Positions 8,144 to 17,134 of a DNA stretch of 64,000 nt are shown piece after piece (the stretch's first letter is position 1; the number at the start of each line of letters is the position of its first letter). Source of the DNA: Ruegeria atlantica (GTDB lineage Bacteria > Pseudomonadota > Alphaproteobacteria > Rhodobacterales > Rhodobacteraceae); the NCBI RefSeq assembly GCF_013033965.1, contig NZ_WQFE01000010.1, forward strand, positions 147,129 through 211,128. Reading direction: 5' to 3'. The position numbers were made by a program, and so were the translations under genes. A model generated the notes under the pieces. The model had not been told where the DNA came from. It did not search any database and saw nothing but the letters and a program-made list of their open reading frames with translations.

Positions 8144-9355
8144 ATGCCCAACCCTCTTTCAGTGATGACATCCTCGCCGACCGCAGCCGCCAAACCCAAT
8201 GGGATCAATCCCGAGCAGGGGGATGAAAGCGGCACAACGTTTGAGGCCGTGCTCAATCAACACAAAGGTGAGAACAAGGAAGAGGCAGCCGCTCTTACAG
8301 GTGCTGAACCAGAACCGGATATCGACGTTGAAACGGATGAGGCTGTCTTGCTTGAAGATTCAGAAGTGCCCGCCGATCCCAAACAGAGTGAGCGGGCACA
8401 ACTTCTGGACACGCGTCTTGAAATGGGCATAAAACGCGATCCCGCCGAAACACCCATGTCAGCTGCGTTACCCGACGCGCGCAGTCCGAAAGTGCCTGAA
8501 ACCGAGCAAACCGGCCAGGCCAACACGGTCGATAGACTGGATGCAGGCGCCTATGATTCGCGCAAAGTCACCCCGGATTTCCGGCACAGCGCGGATTTGA
8601 GCCCTGCGTCACAACCAATAGCTGCGCGGGTAAAGGCGGACCTTGCGACTTTTGCGTTGCAACCTGTGGGCGTATCCCGAAAAGAGACCGCAGACCGGAC
8701 CGTTCATCCAGCGCGGCGCCAGCGTGAAACGCAACATCCGCCGATAAGCTATCTTGCGCCTCAGCAAACGACCAACCCGGATCGCGCGCCAAGCATCGCC
8801 CAATTGCAGTTGTTCTCGCCGGAAAAAACCGGTGCTCAGGCTGATGCGCCAGCATTTCACGAGGTGGAAGACGTTCACCCCCTCAGGGCAGATTCGCCCG
8901 TTTCGACGGGCCGGGATCCGGTAACTTCTACGCAAATCATGGCACAGACAGCGCGGGCCGAGACGGCACGCGCGATTGCCGGGCAAATGGCCACCGTCAT
9001 CACCGCTCAGCCGAAATCCGGTGCTATTGAAATCGCGTTGAGTCCCGAAGAGCTGGGGCGTGTGTCCATCACGTTGAACGGTCGTGACGACGGGCTGCAT
9101 CTGACAATTTCCGCTGAACGTCCGGAAACCCTGGACATGATGCGGCGTCATTTGGCGGTTTTGGAGGAAGAATTCAGAAATTTTGGTCTGGGGGATCTTT
9201 CTTTTGACCTTGGGACCTCCGCGAACACCGAGCAAAACCACTCCGAGCATCAGAAGGAGGCACCAGCTGAGACAACGCAGCGCGCCGAACCTGCTGTAAA
9301 CGCGTCACCCAATCCCAAAACCGGCCCCATTGGCCGCATCGACATGAGGTTGTGA
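8144..9355 (+). CDS. fliK: Flagellar hook-length control protein FliK
   Basis: FliK measures hook length and switches the export gate from hook to filament substrates. The 403-residue protein has a long, low-complexity acidic and Pro/Glu-rich N-terminal ruler region, and a compact C-terminal domain at about 280-352 with the family sequence IEIALSPEELGRVSITL. GGAG precedes ATG 8144. The gene ends in a four-base overlap (GTGA) with flgD, so the two are coupled. Confidence 0.88.
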   Translation: MPNPLSVMTSSPTAAAKPNGINPEQGDESGTTFEAVLNQHKGENKEEAAALTGAEPEPDIDVETDEAVLLEDSEVPADPKQSERAQLLDTRLEMGIKRDPAETPMSAALPDARSPKVPETEQTGQANTVDRLDAGAYDSRKVTPDFRHSADLSPASQPIAARVKADLATFALQPVGVSRKETADRTVHPARRQRETQHPPISYLAPQQTTNPDRAPSIAQLQLFSPEKTGAQADAPAFHEVEDVHPLRADSPVSTGRDPVTSTQIMAQTARAETARAIAGQMATVITAQPKSGAIEIALSPEELGRVSITLNGRDDGLHLTISAERPETLDMMRRHLAVLEEEFRNFGLGDLSFDLGTSANTEQNHSEHQKEAPAETTQRAEPAVNASPNPKTGPIGRIDMRL

Positions 9356-10023
9356 CTTTGATTACCCCGACCCAACCAAACGCCCAACCATCTGTCCCAA
9401 CACAAAATGCAGATGTGCCAAAGAATACAGGCCTGGCGTCAGACTTCGAGACATTTCTGAAAATGCTGACCGTGCAGGCCCAGAATCAGGACCCCTTAAA
9501 ACCCTTGGACGCTTCGGAGTACGCCTCACAGCTGGCGCAGTTTTCGATGGTTGAACAACAGGTTCAGACGAATGATCTTTTGGCGACACTTGGTCAGGCT
9601 CTGGGCGGTGCAAATCTGGACAAGCTTGGCAAGTGGATCGGGATGGACGTGCGCGCACCATCGGCTTTTCAGTATGAGGGCGCGCCTGTGACACTGTTTG
9701 CAACGCCCGCACCAGAGGCTGATAAGGCGATCATGGTCATCCGCGACAATGAAGGTGCTGTTGTCGATCGCATAACAGTGTCTACAACCGACCAGAAAAC
9801 AGAATGGGCTGGTCAAGGAAGCGATGGACAGCCGGTCGCGGCGGGAAGTTACTCTGCCACGCTGGAAAGCTATGACGGCGACACGTTGCTGTCGACACAG
9901 CAGGCAGAGGTCTATGGCCAGGTCGTCGAAGCTCAGGTTGCGGACAATCAGATCCTACTTACGCTCGAAGGTGGGCATATTGTTGCCGCTGCCACGGTGA
10001 CCGGGGTCAGATCCGGAACTTGA
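9352..10023 (+). CDS. flgD: Flagellar hook capping protein FlgD
   Basis: FlgD is the temporary scaffold at the tip of the growing hook. The 223-residue protein has the conserved N-terminal segment (DFETFLKMLTVQAQNQDPLKP, given here only in outline, then ASQLAQFSMVEQQ) and a C-terminal Ig-like/tudor region. The start is GTG 9352, overlapping the fliK stop. TTG 9358 is a weaker alternative. Usual length for the family. Confidence 0.93.
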   Translation: MTLITPTQPNAQPSVPTQNADVPKNTGLASDFETFLKMLTVQAQNQDPLKPLDASEYASQLAQFSMVEQQVQTNDLLATLGQALGGANLDKLGKWIGMDVRAPSAFQYEGAPVTLFATPAPEADKAIMVIRDNEGAVVDRITVSTTDQKTEWAGQGSDGQPVAAGSYSATLESYDGDTLLSTQQAEVYGQVVEAQVADNQILLTLEGGHIVAAATVTGVRSGT

Positions 10024-10173
10024 TATGTTTGGCAGGACAGTTCAAACCTTGGCAGATTCGACTCGCTAACTGCACTGGTAAAGCTCCTGCCCGCCCTGAC
10101 CCGCCCTCCTTCTGATCTGGTTGACGATCTGTGCGCCCGAGGCCTTGTTCAGCCCGGCGCAGAGTTTCAGACT

Positions 10174-10944
10174 TTGTATGGGGGACGCACAAATCAGGTC
10201 TGGAAAGTGCTGGGCGGCAGCGGCGACAAAGTGCTGAAGCTGTACCGCGCAACACCGCGCAATCCGCTGTTTCGCAACGATCCCGAACTCGAAGCGCAAT
10301 GCTTGCGCGCCCTTGAGTCGACCGGATTTGTGCCTCGGCTGCGCGCGACAGGAACGCATGATACCGGCCATTGGGTGTTTTATGATCACGCTCCGGGAGC
10401 ACCGTGGCAAGAGGGACCTGAGGGTGTCGCTCGGTTGCTGCGCGACCTGCACAGGCTTGATGTTTCGGTTCAGGCGCCGAACGGCTGCAACGGCAGCCGG
10501 GATCTGGCGGAACATGCCGAACGAATTCTCAGCGCCTGCACCTCTGATACACGTGCACGGCTCGCGCAACTTCGCCCGGCGGGCTATGTGCCCGCGACTA
10601 AAAAGACATGCCTGATCCACGGCGATACCGTGGCCGGAAACATCCTTGTCGCACCGACCGGGTTAACGCTGATCGACTGGCAGTGCCCGGCCCTGGGCGA
10701 CCCGTGTGAGGACATCGCGATGTTCCTGTCCCCCGCCATGCAGCGGCTTTACCGGGGTGCACCATTGAGTAGGAAAGAAGAAGAGCAGTTTCTGGCCGCG
10801 TACGATAACACCGAAACAGTCGCTCGATACCGTGAGTTACGCCCGTGGTATGCATGGCGCATGACCGCATACTGTTTGTGGCGCATTGAAAACGGCGCTG
10901 CAGATTATGCCCAAACGCTCGAAATGGAAATCGCTGCTCTTTAG
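10174..10944 (+). CDS. Aminoglycoside phosphotransferase/choline kinase-fold protein (5' end unresolved)
   Basis: A small-molecule kinase of the APH/choline kinase superfamily. It has the N-terminal glycine loop (GGRTNQVWK), the Brenner-type catalytic sequence HGDTVAGNIL, and the metal site LIDWQ. The substrate is unknown; choline, ethanolamine or a sugar is possible. TTG 10174 is the only usable start codon, but it falls right at the nucleotide loop. The same frame stays open and reads like protein back to 10024 (TALVKLLPALTRPP...), with no ATG, GTG or TTG. The real start may be a CTG near 10075, or a frameshift may separate it from ATG 10025. It lies after flgD and converges on the oxidase gene. 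Confidence 0.7.
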   Translation: MYGGRTNQVWKVLGGSGDKVLKLYRATPRNPLFRNDPELEAQCLRALESTGFVPRLRATGTHDTGHWVFYDHAPGAPWQEGPEGVARLLRDLHRLDVSVQAPNGCNGSRDLAEHAERILSACTSDTRARLAQLRPAGYVPATKKTCLIHGDTVAGNILVAPTGLTLIDWQCPALGDPCEDIAMFLSPAMQRLYRGAPLSRKEEEQFLAAYDNTETVARYRELRPWYAWRMTAYCLWRIENGAADYAQTLEMEIAAL

Positions 10945-12251
10945 AGTGACAACCGATCCGCGATTGCCATTGCCGCGTAGGCGGGCGGCATCAAAGCGCG
11001 TCGCCAGAAACCAAGGGGAAACCGACCCGGCGGCTGAGCAATCGGTGCAGGCAGCTCGGTCTGTCGGTCCAAAACCACGCTACCAAGGGCACGGCCACAA
11101 TACGTCCCCATGGCGACGCCGTTTCCGTGATAGGCAAAGGCGGCAAACATTCCTGGCTGGTCTGGAACCGGCCCGACATAAGGCGTCAGACTACGCGACA
11201 GGCACACCATTCCGGACCACGTATGAGTCACATCCACATCTTTCCATTGCGGAAACATGCTCTGAAAGTCCCAGTGCATTGTCCGACGAATGCTAGTTTC
11301 GGCCCGGGGGGACGATCGCAATCCGCCGCGCATCCCGAACAGGAACCGCCGATCAGGCATCAGGCGGAAATAGTGCAGCAGGTTTCGGGTGTCATAACAA
11401 ATCTGCTTCGAAGTCCATCCCTGCGCCTGCAACTCAGCATCGGTCAAAGGGCGGGTCACCAAGACCGTCGATTGAGTGGGTAAGTATCGCCCCGATAGCC
11501 ACGGCGGCATATCCTCACTAGAGTACCCGTTCGTGCATATCAGCACATTCGTGGCACTGACATGACCTGATCCAGCCTGAACATCAAACCCAGCCCTTGT
11601 TTTCCTGATGTTCTCAACCGGCGATCTCTGGAATAACCGAACGCCGCGCTCTTGGGCTGCGCTGGCCAAGCCAAACAAGTACTTTCGTGGGTTAAGTCCG
11701 AACCCAACCGGATTTGTATAGCCACCAAAAAAAGCACCGCCCAAACCTAAACCCCGCAAGTCGTGGGGTTCGTGCAGAGTGCCTGATCCCTCTGCCTTAC
11801 GCCGCAGTTTGTCCATCGCCCGTGCCGAATGCGCAAGTTGGGTTTCCCCCTTCGAATGGGTGTCGGCGTCGATCCCATGCTGCTCCAGCAAATCTGCCAC
11901 AAGCTGAACGGCGTCTTGTTCCGCCTGTTCGTAGGACTGCGCGGCCTCGGCCCCAAACTTCCGGACCAGAGCGTTGTGGCTTAATTTGGATCCTCCGAGA
12001 CAGCAAAACCCGCCGTTGCGACCCGAAGCCCCCCACCCCGGAGTTACGGCTTCGAGCACCGCGACGGTCGCACCCGCCTCAGCCAGATGCAGTGCTGCCG
12101 AAAGCCCTGTGAAGCCGCCACCGACAATGGCGACATCGACAGTCAGGTCACCTTGCAGGCTCGACCAATCCGGGGCTGAAATCGTCTCGTCCCACCAACA
12201 ATTCTGACGCGGACCTGGGCCATAGGTATAGTCCGGAAACAGGCGTTTCAT
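10941..12251 (-). CDS. FAD-dependent amine oxidoreductase (DAO family, PuuB-like)
   Basis: A flavoprotein of 436 residues with the DAO/glycine oxidase fold. The FAD-binding GGGFTG lies at residues 44-49 and ASGRNGGF follows, a signature shared with gamma-glutamylputrescine oxidase. It starts four bases inside potI (ATGA overlap), so it is the last gene of the potF-G-H-I operon. That context supports oxidation of an imported polyamine or its glutamyl derivative. No gamma-glutamylputrescine synthetase is seen in the window, so the substrate is not settled. Its stop overlaps the convergent kinase gene by four bases. Confidence 0.82.
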   Translation of the reverse strand: MKRLFPDYTYGPGPRQNCWWDETISAPDWSSLQGDLTVDVAIVGGGFTGLSAALHLAEAGATVAVLEAVTPGWGASGRNGGFCCLGGSKLSHNALVRKFGAEAAQSYEQAEQDAVQLVADLLEQHGIDADTHSKGETQLAHSARAMDKLRRKAEGSGTLHEPHDLRGLGLGGAFFGGYTNPVGFGLNPRKYLFGLASAAQERGVRLFQRSPVENIRKTRAGFDVQAGSGHVSATNVLICTNGYSSEDMPPWLSGRYLPTQSTVLVTRPLTDAELQAQGWTSKQICYDTRNLLHYFRLMPDRRFLFGMRGGLRSSPRAETSIRRTMHWDFQSMFPQWKDVDVTHTWSGMVCLSRSLTPYVGPVPDQPGMFAAFAYHGNGVAMGTYCGRALGSVVLDRQTELPAPIAQPPGRFPLGFWRRALMPPAYAAMAIADRLSL

Positions 12252-13066
12252 TCGGTACGTGCAGCGGCAAGCTCATCCTGCTTTTGCCGCACCATTGCGC
12301 GTTTCGTCACCAATGAGGCAGCTATGACGCCAACTGTAACGACCGCAATCATGATGGTGGACAAGGCGTTGATCTCGGGGCTGACGCCCAGACGCACAGC
12401 TGAGAATATCTTGATCGGCAGCGTTGTGGCCGACGGGCCCGAGGTAAAGGACGCAATGACCAGGTCGTCCAGCGACAGGGTAAAGGCCAACAGCCATCCC
12501 GAGATGACCGCCGGGGCAATGATCGGCAGTGTCACAAGGCGAAATGCCTGCGCGGGCGAACATCCCAGATCCAGTGCAGCCTCCTCCAGCGATTTATCAA
12601 AGGTCACAAGGCGCGAGGAGACGACGACCGATACAAAGCACATCGAAAAGGTCGTGTGGGCAAGAACAATTGTCAGAATGCCCCGGTCCAGGCCAATGCC
12701 AATAAATAGCAGCAGCAACGACAGGCCCGTGATCACTTCGGGCATCACCAGCGGCGCATATATCATTCCGGAAAACAATGTCCTGCCGAAAAACCGCCCG
12801 CCACGAACCAGTACATAAGCCGCTGCCGTGCCTAGGATCGTCGCCAAAGTGGATGAGAACACAGCCACCCGGATCGTCACCCAGGCCGCATTCAAAAAGG
12901 CCTCGTTCTGGGCAAGTTCTCCATACCATTTGGTCGAGAACCCGGCCCAAACTGTGACAAGCTTGCTTTCGTTGAAGCTGTAGATGATCAAGATGACCAT
13001 CGGGATGTAGAGGAAGGCAAATCCCAGTGTCAAAGACACCGTGTTGAACCAGCTTAGCCTGTTCAT
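12248..13066 (-). CDS. potI: Polyamine ABC transporter permease PotI/PotC type
   Basis: Inner-membrane permease, 272 residues with about six membrane spans. The EAA coupling loop to the ATPase is visible as LEEAALDLGCSPAQAFRLV. ATG 13066 is chosen because the protein then begins with a short basic tail and the first membrane helix, and it overlaps potH by four bases. An upstream reading of 43 extra codons is antisense-like and rejected. Second permease of the putrescine-type importer. Confidence 0.9.
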   Translation of the reverse strand: MNRLSWFNTVSLTLGFAFLYIPMVILIIYSFNESKLVTVWAGFSTKWYGELAQNEAFLNAAWVTIRVAVFSSTLATILGTAAAYVLVRGGRFFGRTLFSGMIYAPLVMPEVITGLSLLLLFIGIGLDRGILTIVLAHTTFSMCFVSVVVSSRLVTFDKSLEEAALDLGCSPAQAFRLVTLPIIAPAVISGWLLAFTLSLDDLVIASFTSGPSATTLPIKIFSAVRLGVSPEINALSTIMIAVVTVGVIAASLVTKRAMVRQKQDELAAARTE

Positions 13067-13953
13067 TGCCCGGCCTCCGTCTGTTTCTGCTGGTTGCGCT
13101 GGAACAACACAATCGGGATCACGAGGATCAGCAACAGCACCACCGCAACAGCGCTGGCAACCGGCCAATCGCGGTTCGAGAAGAACTCCTCCCACAACAC
13201 CTTGCCGATCATCAGTGTGCCGGATCCACCCAGCAGCGATGGGATCACGAACTCACCAATCACCGGGATCATCACCAGAAAACACCCCGCAATGATGCCG
13301 GGGCGTGACAATGGTATGGTCACCAACCAGAAGGCCTTTAGACGCGAACATCCCAAATCTTCGGCTGCTTCGATTAGCGATTCATCCATGCGCTCTAACG
13401 ACGAATAGATCGGCAGGATCATGAAGGGCAAATAGGTGTAGACGATCCCGATATAGACCGCCGTATTGGTATTCAGAATGGTCAGCGGGGTCGAGATGAT
13501 GCCCAGCCACAGCAGAATCTGGTTCAGATAGCCTTCGTTACTGAGGATACCCATCCACGCATAAACGCGGATCAGGAAAGAGGTCCAGAATGGCAGGATT
13601 ACCAGCATCATCAGCGTCGGACGCCATTCCGTTGGCGCGCGGGCCATGCCGTAAGCAATCGGGTATCCCACCAGCAAAGTCAGAACAGTTGAAATCAACG
13701 CGATCTTGACGCTGGACAGGTAGGCTTTCCAGTAAAGGTCATCCTCGGTCAGCCAGACGAAGTTTTCGAAATCCAGTTGGCTGAAAAAGTCGGTTATCCC
13801 GGCCCAGCCCTGCGACAGGTCCAGTGTCGGAGTATACGGCGGGATGGCCAGTTCGACGTCGGACAGCGAAATCTTCAGTACTATGAAGAACGGCACCAGA
13901 AACAGGGCCAGCAGCCAGACATAAGGGATGGCTATCAGAAGGGCGCGGCGCAT
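13063..13953 (-). CDS. potH: Polyamine ABC transporter permease PotH/PotB type
   Basis: Inner-membrane permease, 296 residues with six predicted spans and the coupling loop IEAAEDLGCSRLKAFWLVT. The segment VYAWMGILSNEGYLN is typical of PotH/PotB proteins. The start is ATG 13953, which shares one base with the potG stop (TGATG), so translation is coupled. Confidence 0.9.
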   Translation of the reverse strand: MRRALLIAIPYVWLLALFLVPFFIVLKISLSDVELAIPPYTPTLDLSQGWAGITDFFSQLDFENFVWLTEDDLYWKAYLSSVKIALISTVLTLLVGYPIAYGMARAPTEWRPTLMMLVILPFWTSFLIRVYAWMGILSNEGYLNQILLWLGIISTPLTILNTNTAVYIGIVYTYLPFMILPIYSSLERMDESLIEAAEDLGCSRLKAFWLVTIPLSRPGIIAGCFLVMIPVIGEFVIPSLLGGSGTLMIGKVLWEEFFSNRDWPVASAVAVVLLLILVIPIVLFQRNQQKQTEAGQ

Positions 13954-15080
13954 CAGTTCGCCAGCAAAACCGCAGCCGTGGCCGTCCATGACAGCCAGAC
14001 CGGGTCTTCCCATGTGAACGATCGGCGCGAGATTCGGCGCGTGTTGGCCGATTGCGCCTTGATGATCGTGCCATTTGCCAGTTCGACGTGATAGGTGGAC
14101 AGATTGCCCAGGTAGGCAATGTCATGCACCTTGCCCTGAACCGCATTGATCGCGTCTGCTGGGCGGTCGGCCGAGATTGTCACCTTCTCGGGCCGGATCG
14201 CCAGATGGCAGCTTTGCCCATTCGTAAAGCCTGTCGAGGAGGTCGCAGTAAGCGGCGATTGCCCTTCGGCCCAGTCGACCTGATAGGTTTCATCCCCATT
14301 CGCGGTTGCACGGCCTTCGATAATGTTCACGTCACCGATAAAATCCGCAACGTAGACTGAGTTCGGGTTCTCATAAATCCGATCGGGGGTCGCCACCTGC
14401 ATCAGCTTGCCCTGATCCATCACGGCGACACGGCTGGCAACAGTCATTGCCTCTTCCTGGTCGTGGGTCACAATCACAAATGTGGTGCCGGTCTTTTCCT
14501 GAATGTCCATCAGCTCGAACTGGGTGTCCTGACGAAGCTTTTTGTCCAGCGCGCCCAGGGGTTCATCCAGCAACAGAAGTTTTGGCGCCTTGGCCAGTGA
14601 CCGTGCCAATGCCACACGCTGCCGTTGTCCACCTGAAATCTGATGCGGTTTGCGGCGGGCGAATTGTTCCAGCCGTGTCAGGCGCAACATCTCTTCAACG
14701 CGGTCTTCAAGGTCCCGCTTGGGCATGTTGTCCCGGCGCAGACCGAAGGCGATGTTTTCCCAGATGCTTAGATGAGGAAACAGGGCATAGGACTGGAACA
14801 TCATGTTCACCGCCCGTTTGTTTGGCGGAATCGGATCAATGTCCTGCCCGCCCAGCATGATGTGGCCATCGGACGGTTTCTCAAACCCCGCAAGCATACG
14901 CATCATCGTGGTTTTGCCGCAGCCCGATGGACCCAGCAACGCAAAGAACTCTTTTTCAAAGATATCCAGCGACAGGTTGTCGATGGCCGTAAACCCACCG
15001 AAACGCTTTGTCACATTCTGAAATTGGATCAGTGGTTTCGCCTGTGGATCTTCCCACGGCGCAAAGACGGTAGTGTTCAA
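13953..15080 (-). CDS. potG: Polyamine ABC transporter ATP-binding protein PotG/PotA type
   Basis: ATPase of the importer, 375 residues. The Walker A is GPSGCGKTT, the Q-loop lies in MMFQSYALFPHL, the signature is ISGGQRQR, and the Walker B is LLLLDEP with the H-loop in VIVTHDQEE. The C-terminal third is the TOBE-type regulatory domain (IRPEKVTIS). It follows potF after a 69-base gap with a hairpin and overlaps potH. Confidence 0.93.
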   Translation of the reverse strand: MNTTVFAPWEDPQAKPLIQFQNVTKRFGGFTAIDNLSLDIFEKEFFALLGPSGCGKTTMMRMLAGFEKPSDGHIMLGGQDIDPIPPNKRAVNMMFQSYALFPHLSIWENIAFGLRRDNMPKRDLEDRVEEMLRLTRLEQFARRKPHQISGGQRQRVALARSLAKAPKLLLLDEPLGALDKKLRQDTQFELMDIQEKTGTTFVIVTHDQEEAMTVASRVAVMDQGKLMQVATPDRIYENPNSVYVADFIGDVNIIEGRATANGDETYQVDWAEGQSPLTATSSTGFTNGQSCHLAIRPEKVTISADRPADAINAVQGKVHDIAYLGNLSTYHVELANGTIIKAQSANTRRISRRSFTWEDPVWLSWTATAAVLLAN

Positions 15081-15110
15081 AACGGCCCCCGTTCGACAAG
15101 CTGACTGGAT

Positions 15111-15137
15111 GGGTAAGGCGGTCAGTCCGCCTTACCC
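15111..15137 (-). terminator. Hairpin between potF and potG
   Basis: Perfect 11-bp stem (15111-15121 with 15127-15137) and five-base loop, with no T run on the minus strand. This is a typical stabilising hairpin after a binding-protein gene that lets potF message outlast that of the membrane parts. Confidence 0.65.
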
Positions 15138-15149
15138 AGACACTACGGA

Positions 15150-16235
15150 TCAGGTGCCTGATTTGATCTTGGTCCACAGACGGGTCACGGTCCGCTGGGT
15201 TTTTGCCGGATAGGGCGTTGTGATGTAGAGATTCTGCATCGTGGCATCATTCGGATAGATTGCCGGATCACCAATCACGTCTTCCTCTAGGAACTCCTGC
15301 GAAGCCTTATTGCCATTGGCGTAGTACACATAGTTCGATGCGGCGGCCATGTTGTTGGCGTCCAGAATGAAGTTCAGGAACTGATGTGCACCTTCGGGGT
15401 TCGGAGCATCCGCCGGTATCGCCATCTGGTCGAACCACATCAGCGACCCTTCCGCGAAGGGGTGGTATTCGATTTCCACGCCATTGTCGGCCTCTGCCGC
15501 ACGGTCCCGCGCCTGCAAAATGTCACCAGACCATCCAACTGCCACACAGATATCCCCGTTTGCCAGCGCATTGATGTATTCCGAGCTGTGGAATTTCTGG
15601 ATATGCGGGCGAACACCTAGAAGAACTTCTTCGGTCTTGCCGATGACATCCTTGTCATGGCTGTCCGGGTCTTCACCTATGTACTGAAGTACCATTGGAA
15701 TGATCTCGGATGGCGCATCCAGGAAATGAACCCCACACGAGGCCAGCTTTTCCATGTTCTCAGGTTTCAGCACCAGATCCATGCTATTCAACGCAACATC
15801 GTCGCCCAGCGCTTCTTTGACCTTGGCCACATTCACACCGATGCCGGTCGTTCCCCACATGTAGTTAATTGAATAGGCGTTGTCCGGATCGTAGCCGGCG
15901 GTACGTTCCTGAATCACATCCCATAGGTTTCCTGAATTCGAAAGCTTTGCTGCGTCCAGTTCCTGAAATGCACCGGCCTGAATCTGGCGCTGTAGAAACG
16001 TGCCTGACGGCACAACCACGTCATAGCCCGAGCCACCGGCCAGCATCTTGGTTTCCAGAACCTCGTTGCTGTCGAACACGTCGTAGATCAGCGTCAGGCC
16101 TGTCTCTTCTTCAAATTTCTTCAGCAGATCCTCGTCGATGTAGTCGGACCAGTTATAGACGCGCACTTCCTCGGCAAAGGCCGCCGAAGTCCCCAGCGCG
16201 ACGATTGCTGTCATCGTCAGCGTTTTGATTGACAT
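15150..16235 (-). CDS. potF: Periplasmic putrescine-type binding protein PotF
   Basis: Substrate-binding protein of the importer, 361 residues. ATG 16235 follows GGGAGAG and opens a signal peptide (MSIKTLTMTAIVALGTSAAFA). The mature start EEVRVYNWSDYI and the DSNEVLETKMLAGGSGYDVVVPS region closely follow PotF/SpuD proteins. Putrescine is the likely ligand; spermidine cannot be excluded. First gene of the operon potF-G-H-I-oxidase. Its promoter region holds the TTGGATTTGATCAA element at 16276. Confidence 0.92.
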   Translation of the reverse strand: MSIKTLTMTAIVALGTSAAFAEEVRVYNWSDYIDEDLLKKFEEETGLTLIYDVFDSNEVLETKMLAGGSGYDVVVPSGTFLQRQIQAGAFQELDAAKLSNSGNLWDVIQERTAGYDPDNAYSINYMWGTTGIGVNVAKVKEALGDDVALNSMDLVLKPENMEKLASCGVHFLDAPSEIIPMVLQYIGEDPDSHDKDVIGKTEEVLLGVRPHIQKFHSSEYINALANGDICVAVGWSGDILQARDRAAEADNGVEIEYHPFAEGSLMWFDQMAIPADAPNPEGAHQFLNFILDANNMAAASNYVYYANGNKASQEFLEEDVIGDPAIYPNDATMQNLYITTPYPAKTQRTVTRLWTKIKSGT

Positions 16236-16275
16236 ATTTCTCTCCCTGCAAGTGTACGGGTATTTTCCCGTTTTT

Positions 16276-16290
16276 TTGGATTTGATCAAG
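16276..16290. promoter_or_regulatory. Candidate GntR operator, copy 1 (potF side)
   Basis: TTGGATTTGATCAAG, 41 bases upstream of the potF start codon. Its core TTGATCA is a palindromic element. The first 14 bases are identical to those at 16376, exactly 100 bp away. Confidence 0.55.
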
Positions 16291-16375
16291 TTTTGCGTTT
16301 TCCCCCGATCCATCGTATGGTTTCACGAGGTCAGGTTTCTGGCAAGACAACACTACGGGAAACAGGGTAAACCAC

Positions 16376-16390
16376 TTGGATTTGATCAAA
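16376..16390. promoter_or_regulatory. Candidate GntR operator, copy 2 (overlaps regulator start)
   Basis: TTGGATTTGATCAAA, sharing 14 bases with the element at 16276. It covers the TTG start of the regulator gene, which would suit autorepression. Codons 1-5 of the regulator are therefore made of operator sequence. Confidence 0.55.
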
Positions 16391-17059
16391 AATAAAGCAT
16401 CCGGTACCAAAGTGGATGAAGGAAAACAGCCGGCGCATGAACAGGTGTACCAGACCCTCAGATCGCAAATCATGTACGGCGAGCTGGTCCCGGGGCAACC
16501 TGTCACGATCCAAGGATTGACTGATTCGCTGGGTGTTGGAATGACGCCGGTGCGCGAGGCGATCAGGCGGCTGATTTCAGATGGTGCTTTGGTGTTTCAG
16601 GGCAATCGCCGTGTCAGCGTACCGCTGTTGTCCAACGCCGACGTAGAACAGATGATCTTCGCCAGAATATCAATAGAATCAGAACTTTCCCGCCGCGCCA
16701 CCTCTGCGATGAAACCCGCAGATATTGACCGGCTGGAGCGTATCGATCAGCGATTGGATCAAACGATAACGGATGGCGACGTCAGTGGATATCTGCGTTT
16801 GAACCATCAGTTTCACGAAACGCTTTATGCCTATGCGCATGCTCCCATTCTCAACGATCTGGCAGAGCGGCTGTGGCTGCGTTTCGGTCCGTCCCTACGT
16901 GTCGTGTGCGGTAGATTCGGAACCCACAGCCTGCCGGACCGGCACAAGGACATCATTGCGGCCCTGAGGGCACAAGATGCGGAAAAGGTGGCAAAAGCGA
17001 CCGCGCAGGACATCGAACAAGGCATGGAACTGATGTCGGATGCTCTGATTCGAGCCTGA
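16376..17059 (+). CDS. GntR-family regulator, FCD type
   Basis: A 227-residue DNA-binding repressor or activator. Residues about 20-85 are a winged helix (QVYQTLRSQIMYGELVPGQ and MTPVREAIRRL), and about 95-215 form the helical FCD ligand domain, with H145 and other histidines likely to bind metal. The start is TTG 16376, since no ATG is available, and this codon lies within a candidate operator. It sits between divergent potF and co-directional spuC, so it most likely controls polyamine uptake and breakdown. Confidence 0.85.
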   Translation: MDLIKNKASGTKVDEGKQPAHEQVYQTLRSQIMYGELVPGQPVTIQGLTDSLGVGMTPVREAIRRLISDGALVFQGNRRVSVPLLSNADVEQMIFARISIESELSRRATSAMKPADIDRLERIDQRLDQTITDGDVSGYLRLNHQFHETLYAYAHAPILNDLAERLWLRFGPSLRVVCGRFGTHSLPDRHKDIIAALRAQDAEKVAKATAQDIEQGMELMSDALIRA

Positions 17060-17087
17060 ATCATGCCGATTCGATTGACAGCAAAAA

Positions 17088-17097
17088 ATTTGATCAT
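17088..17097. promoter_or_regulatory. Candidate GntR operator half, copy 3 (spuC side)
   Basis: ATTTGATCAT, sharing ATTTGATCA with the two elements at 16276 and 16376, located 38 bases before the aminotransferase start. It would extend the same control to spuC. Confidence 0.4.
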
Positions 17098-17134
17098 ATT
17101 GTGATTGGCAACCGCTCTTTCAGGAGATTCTCTG

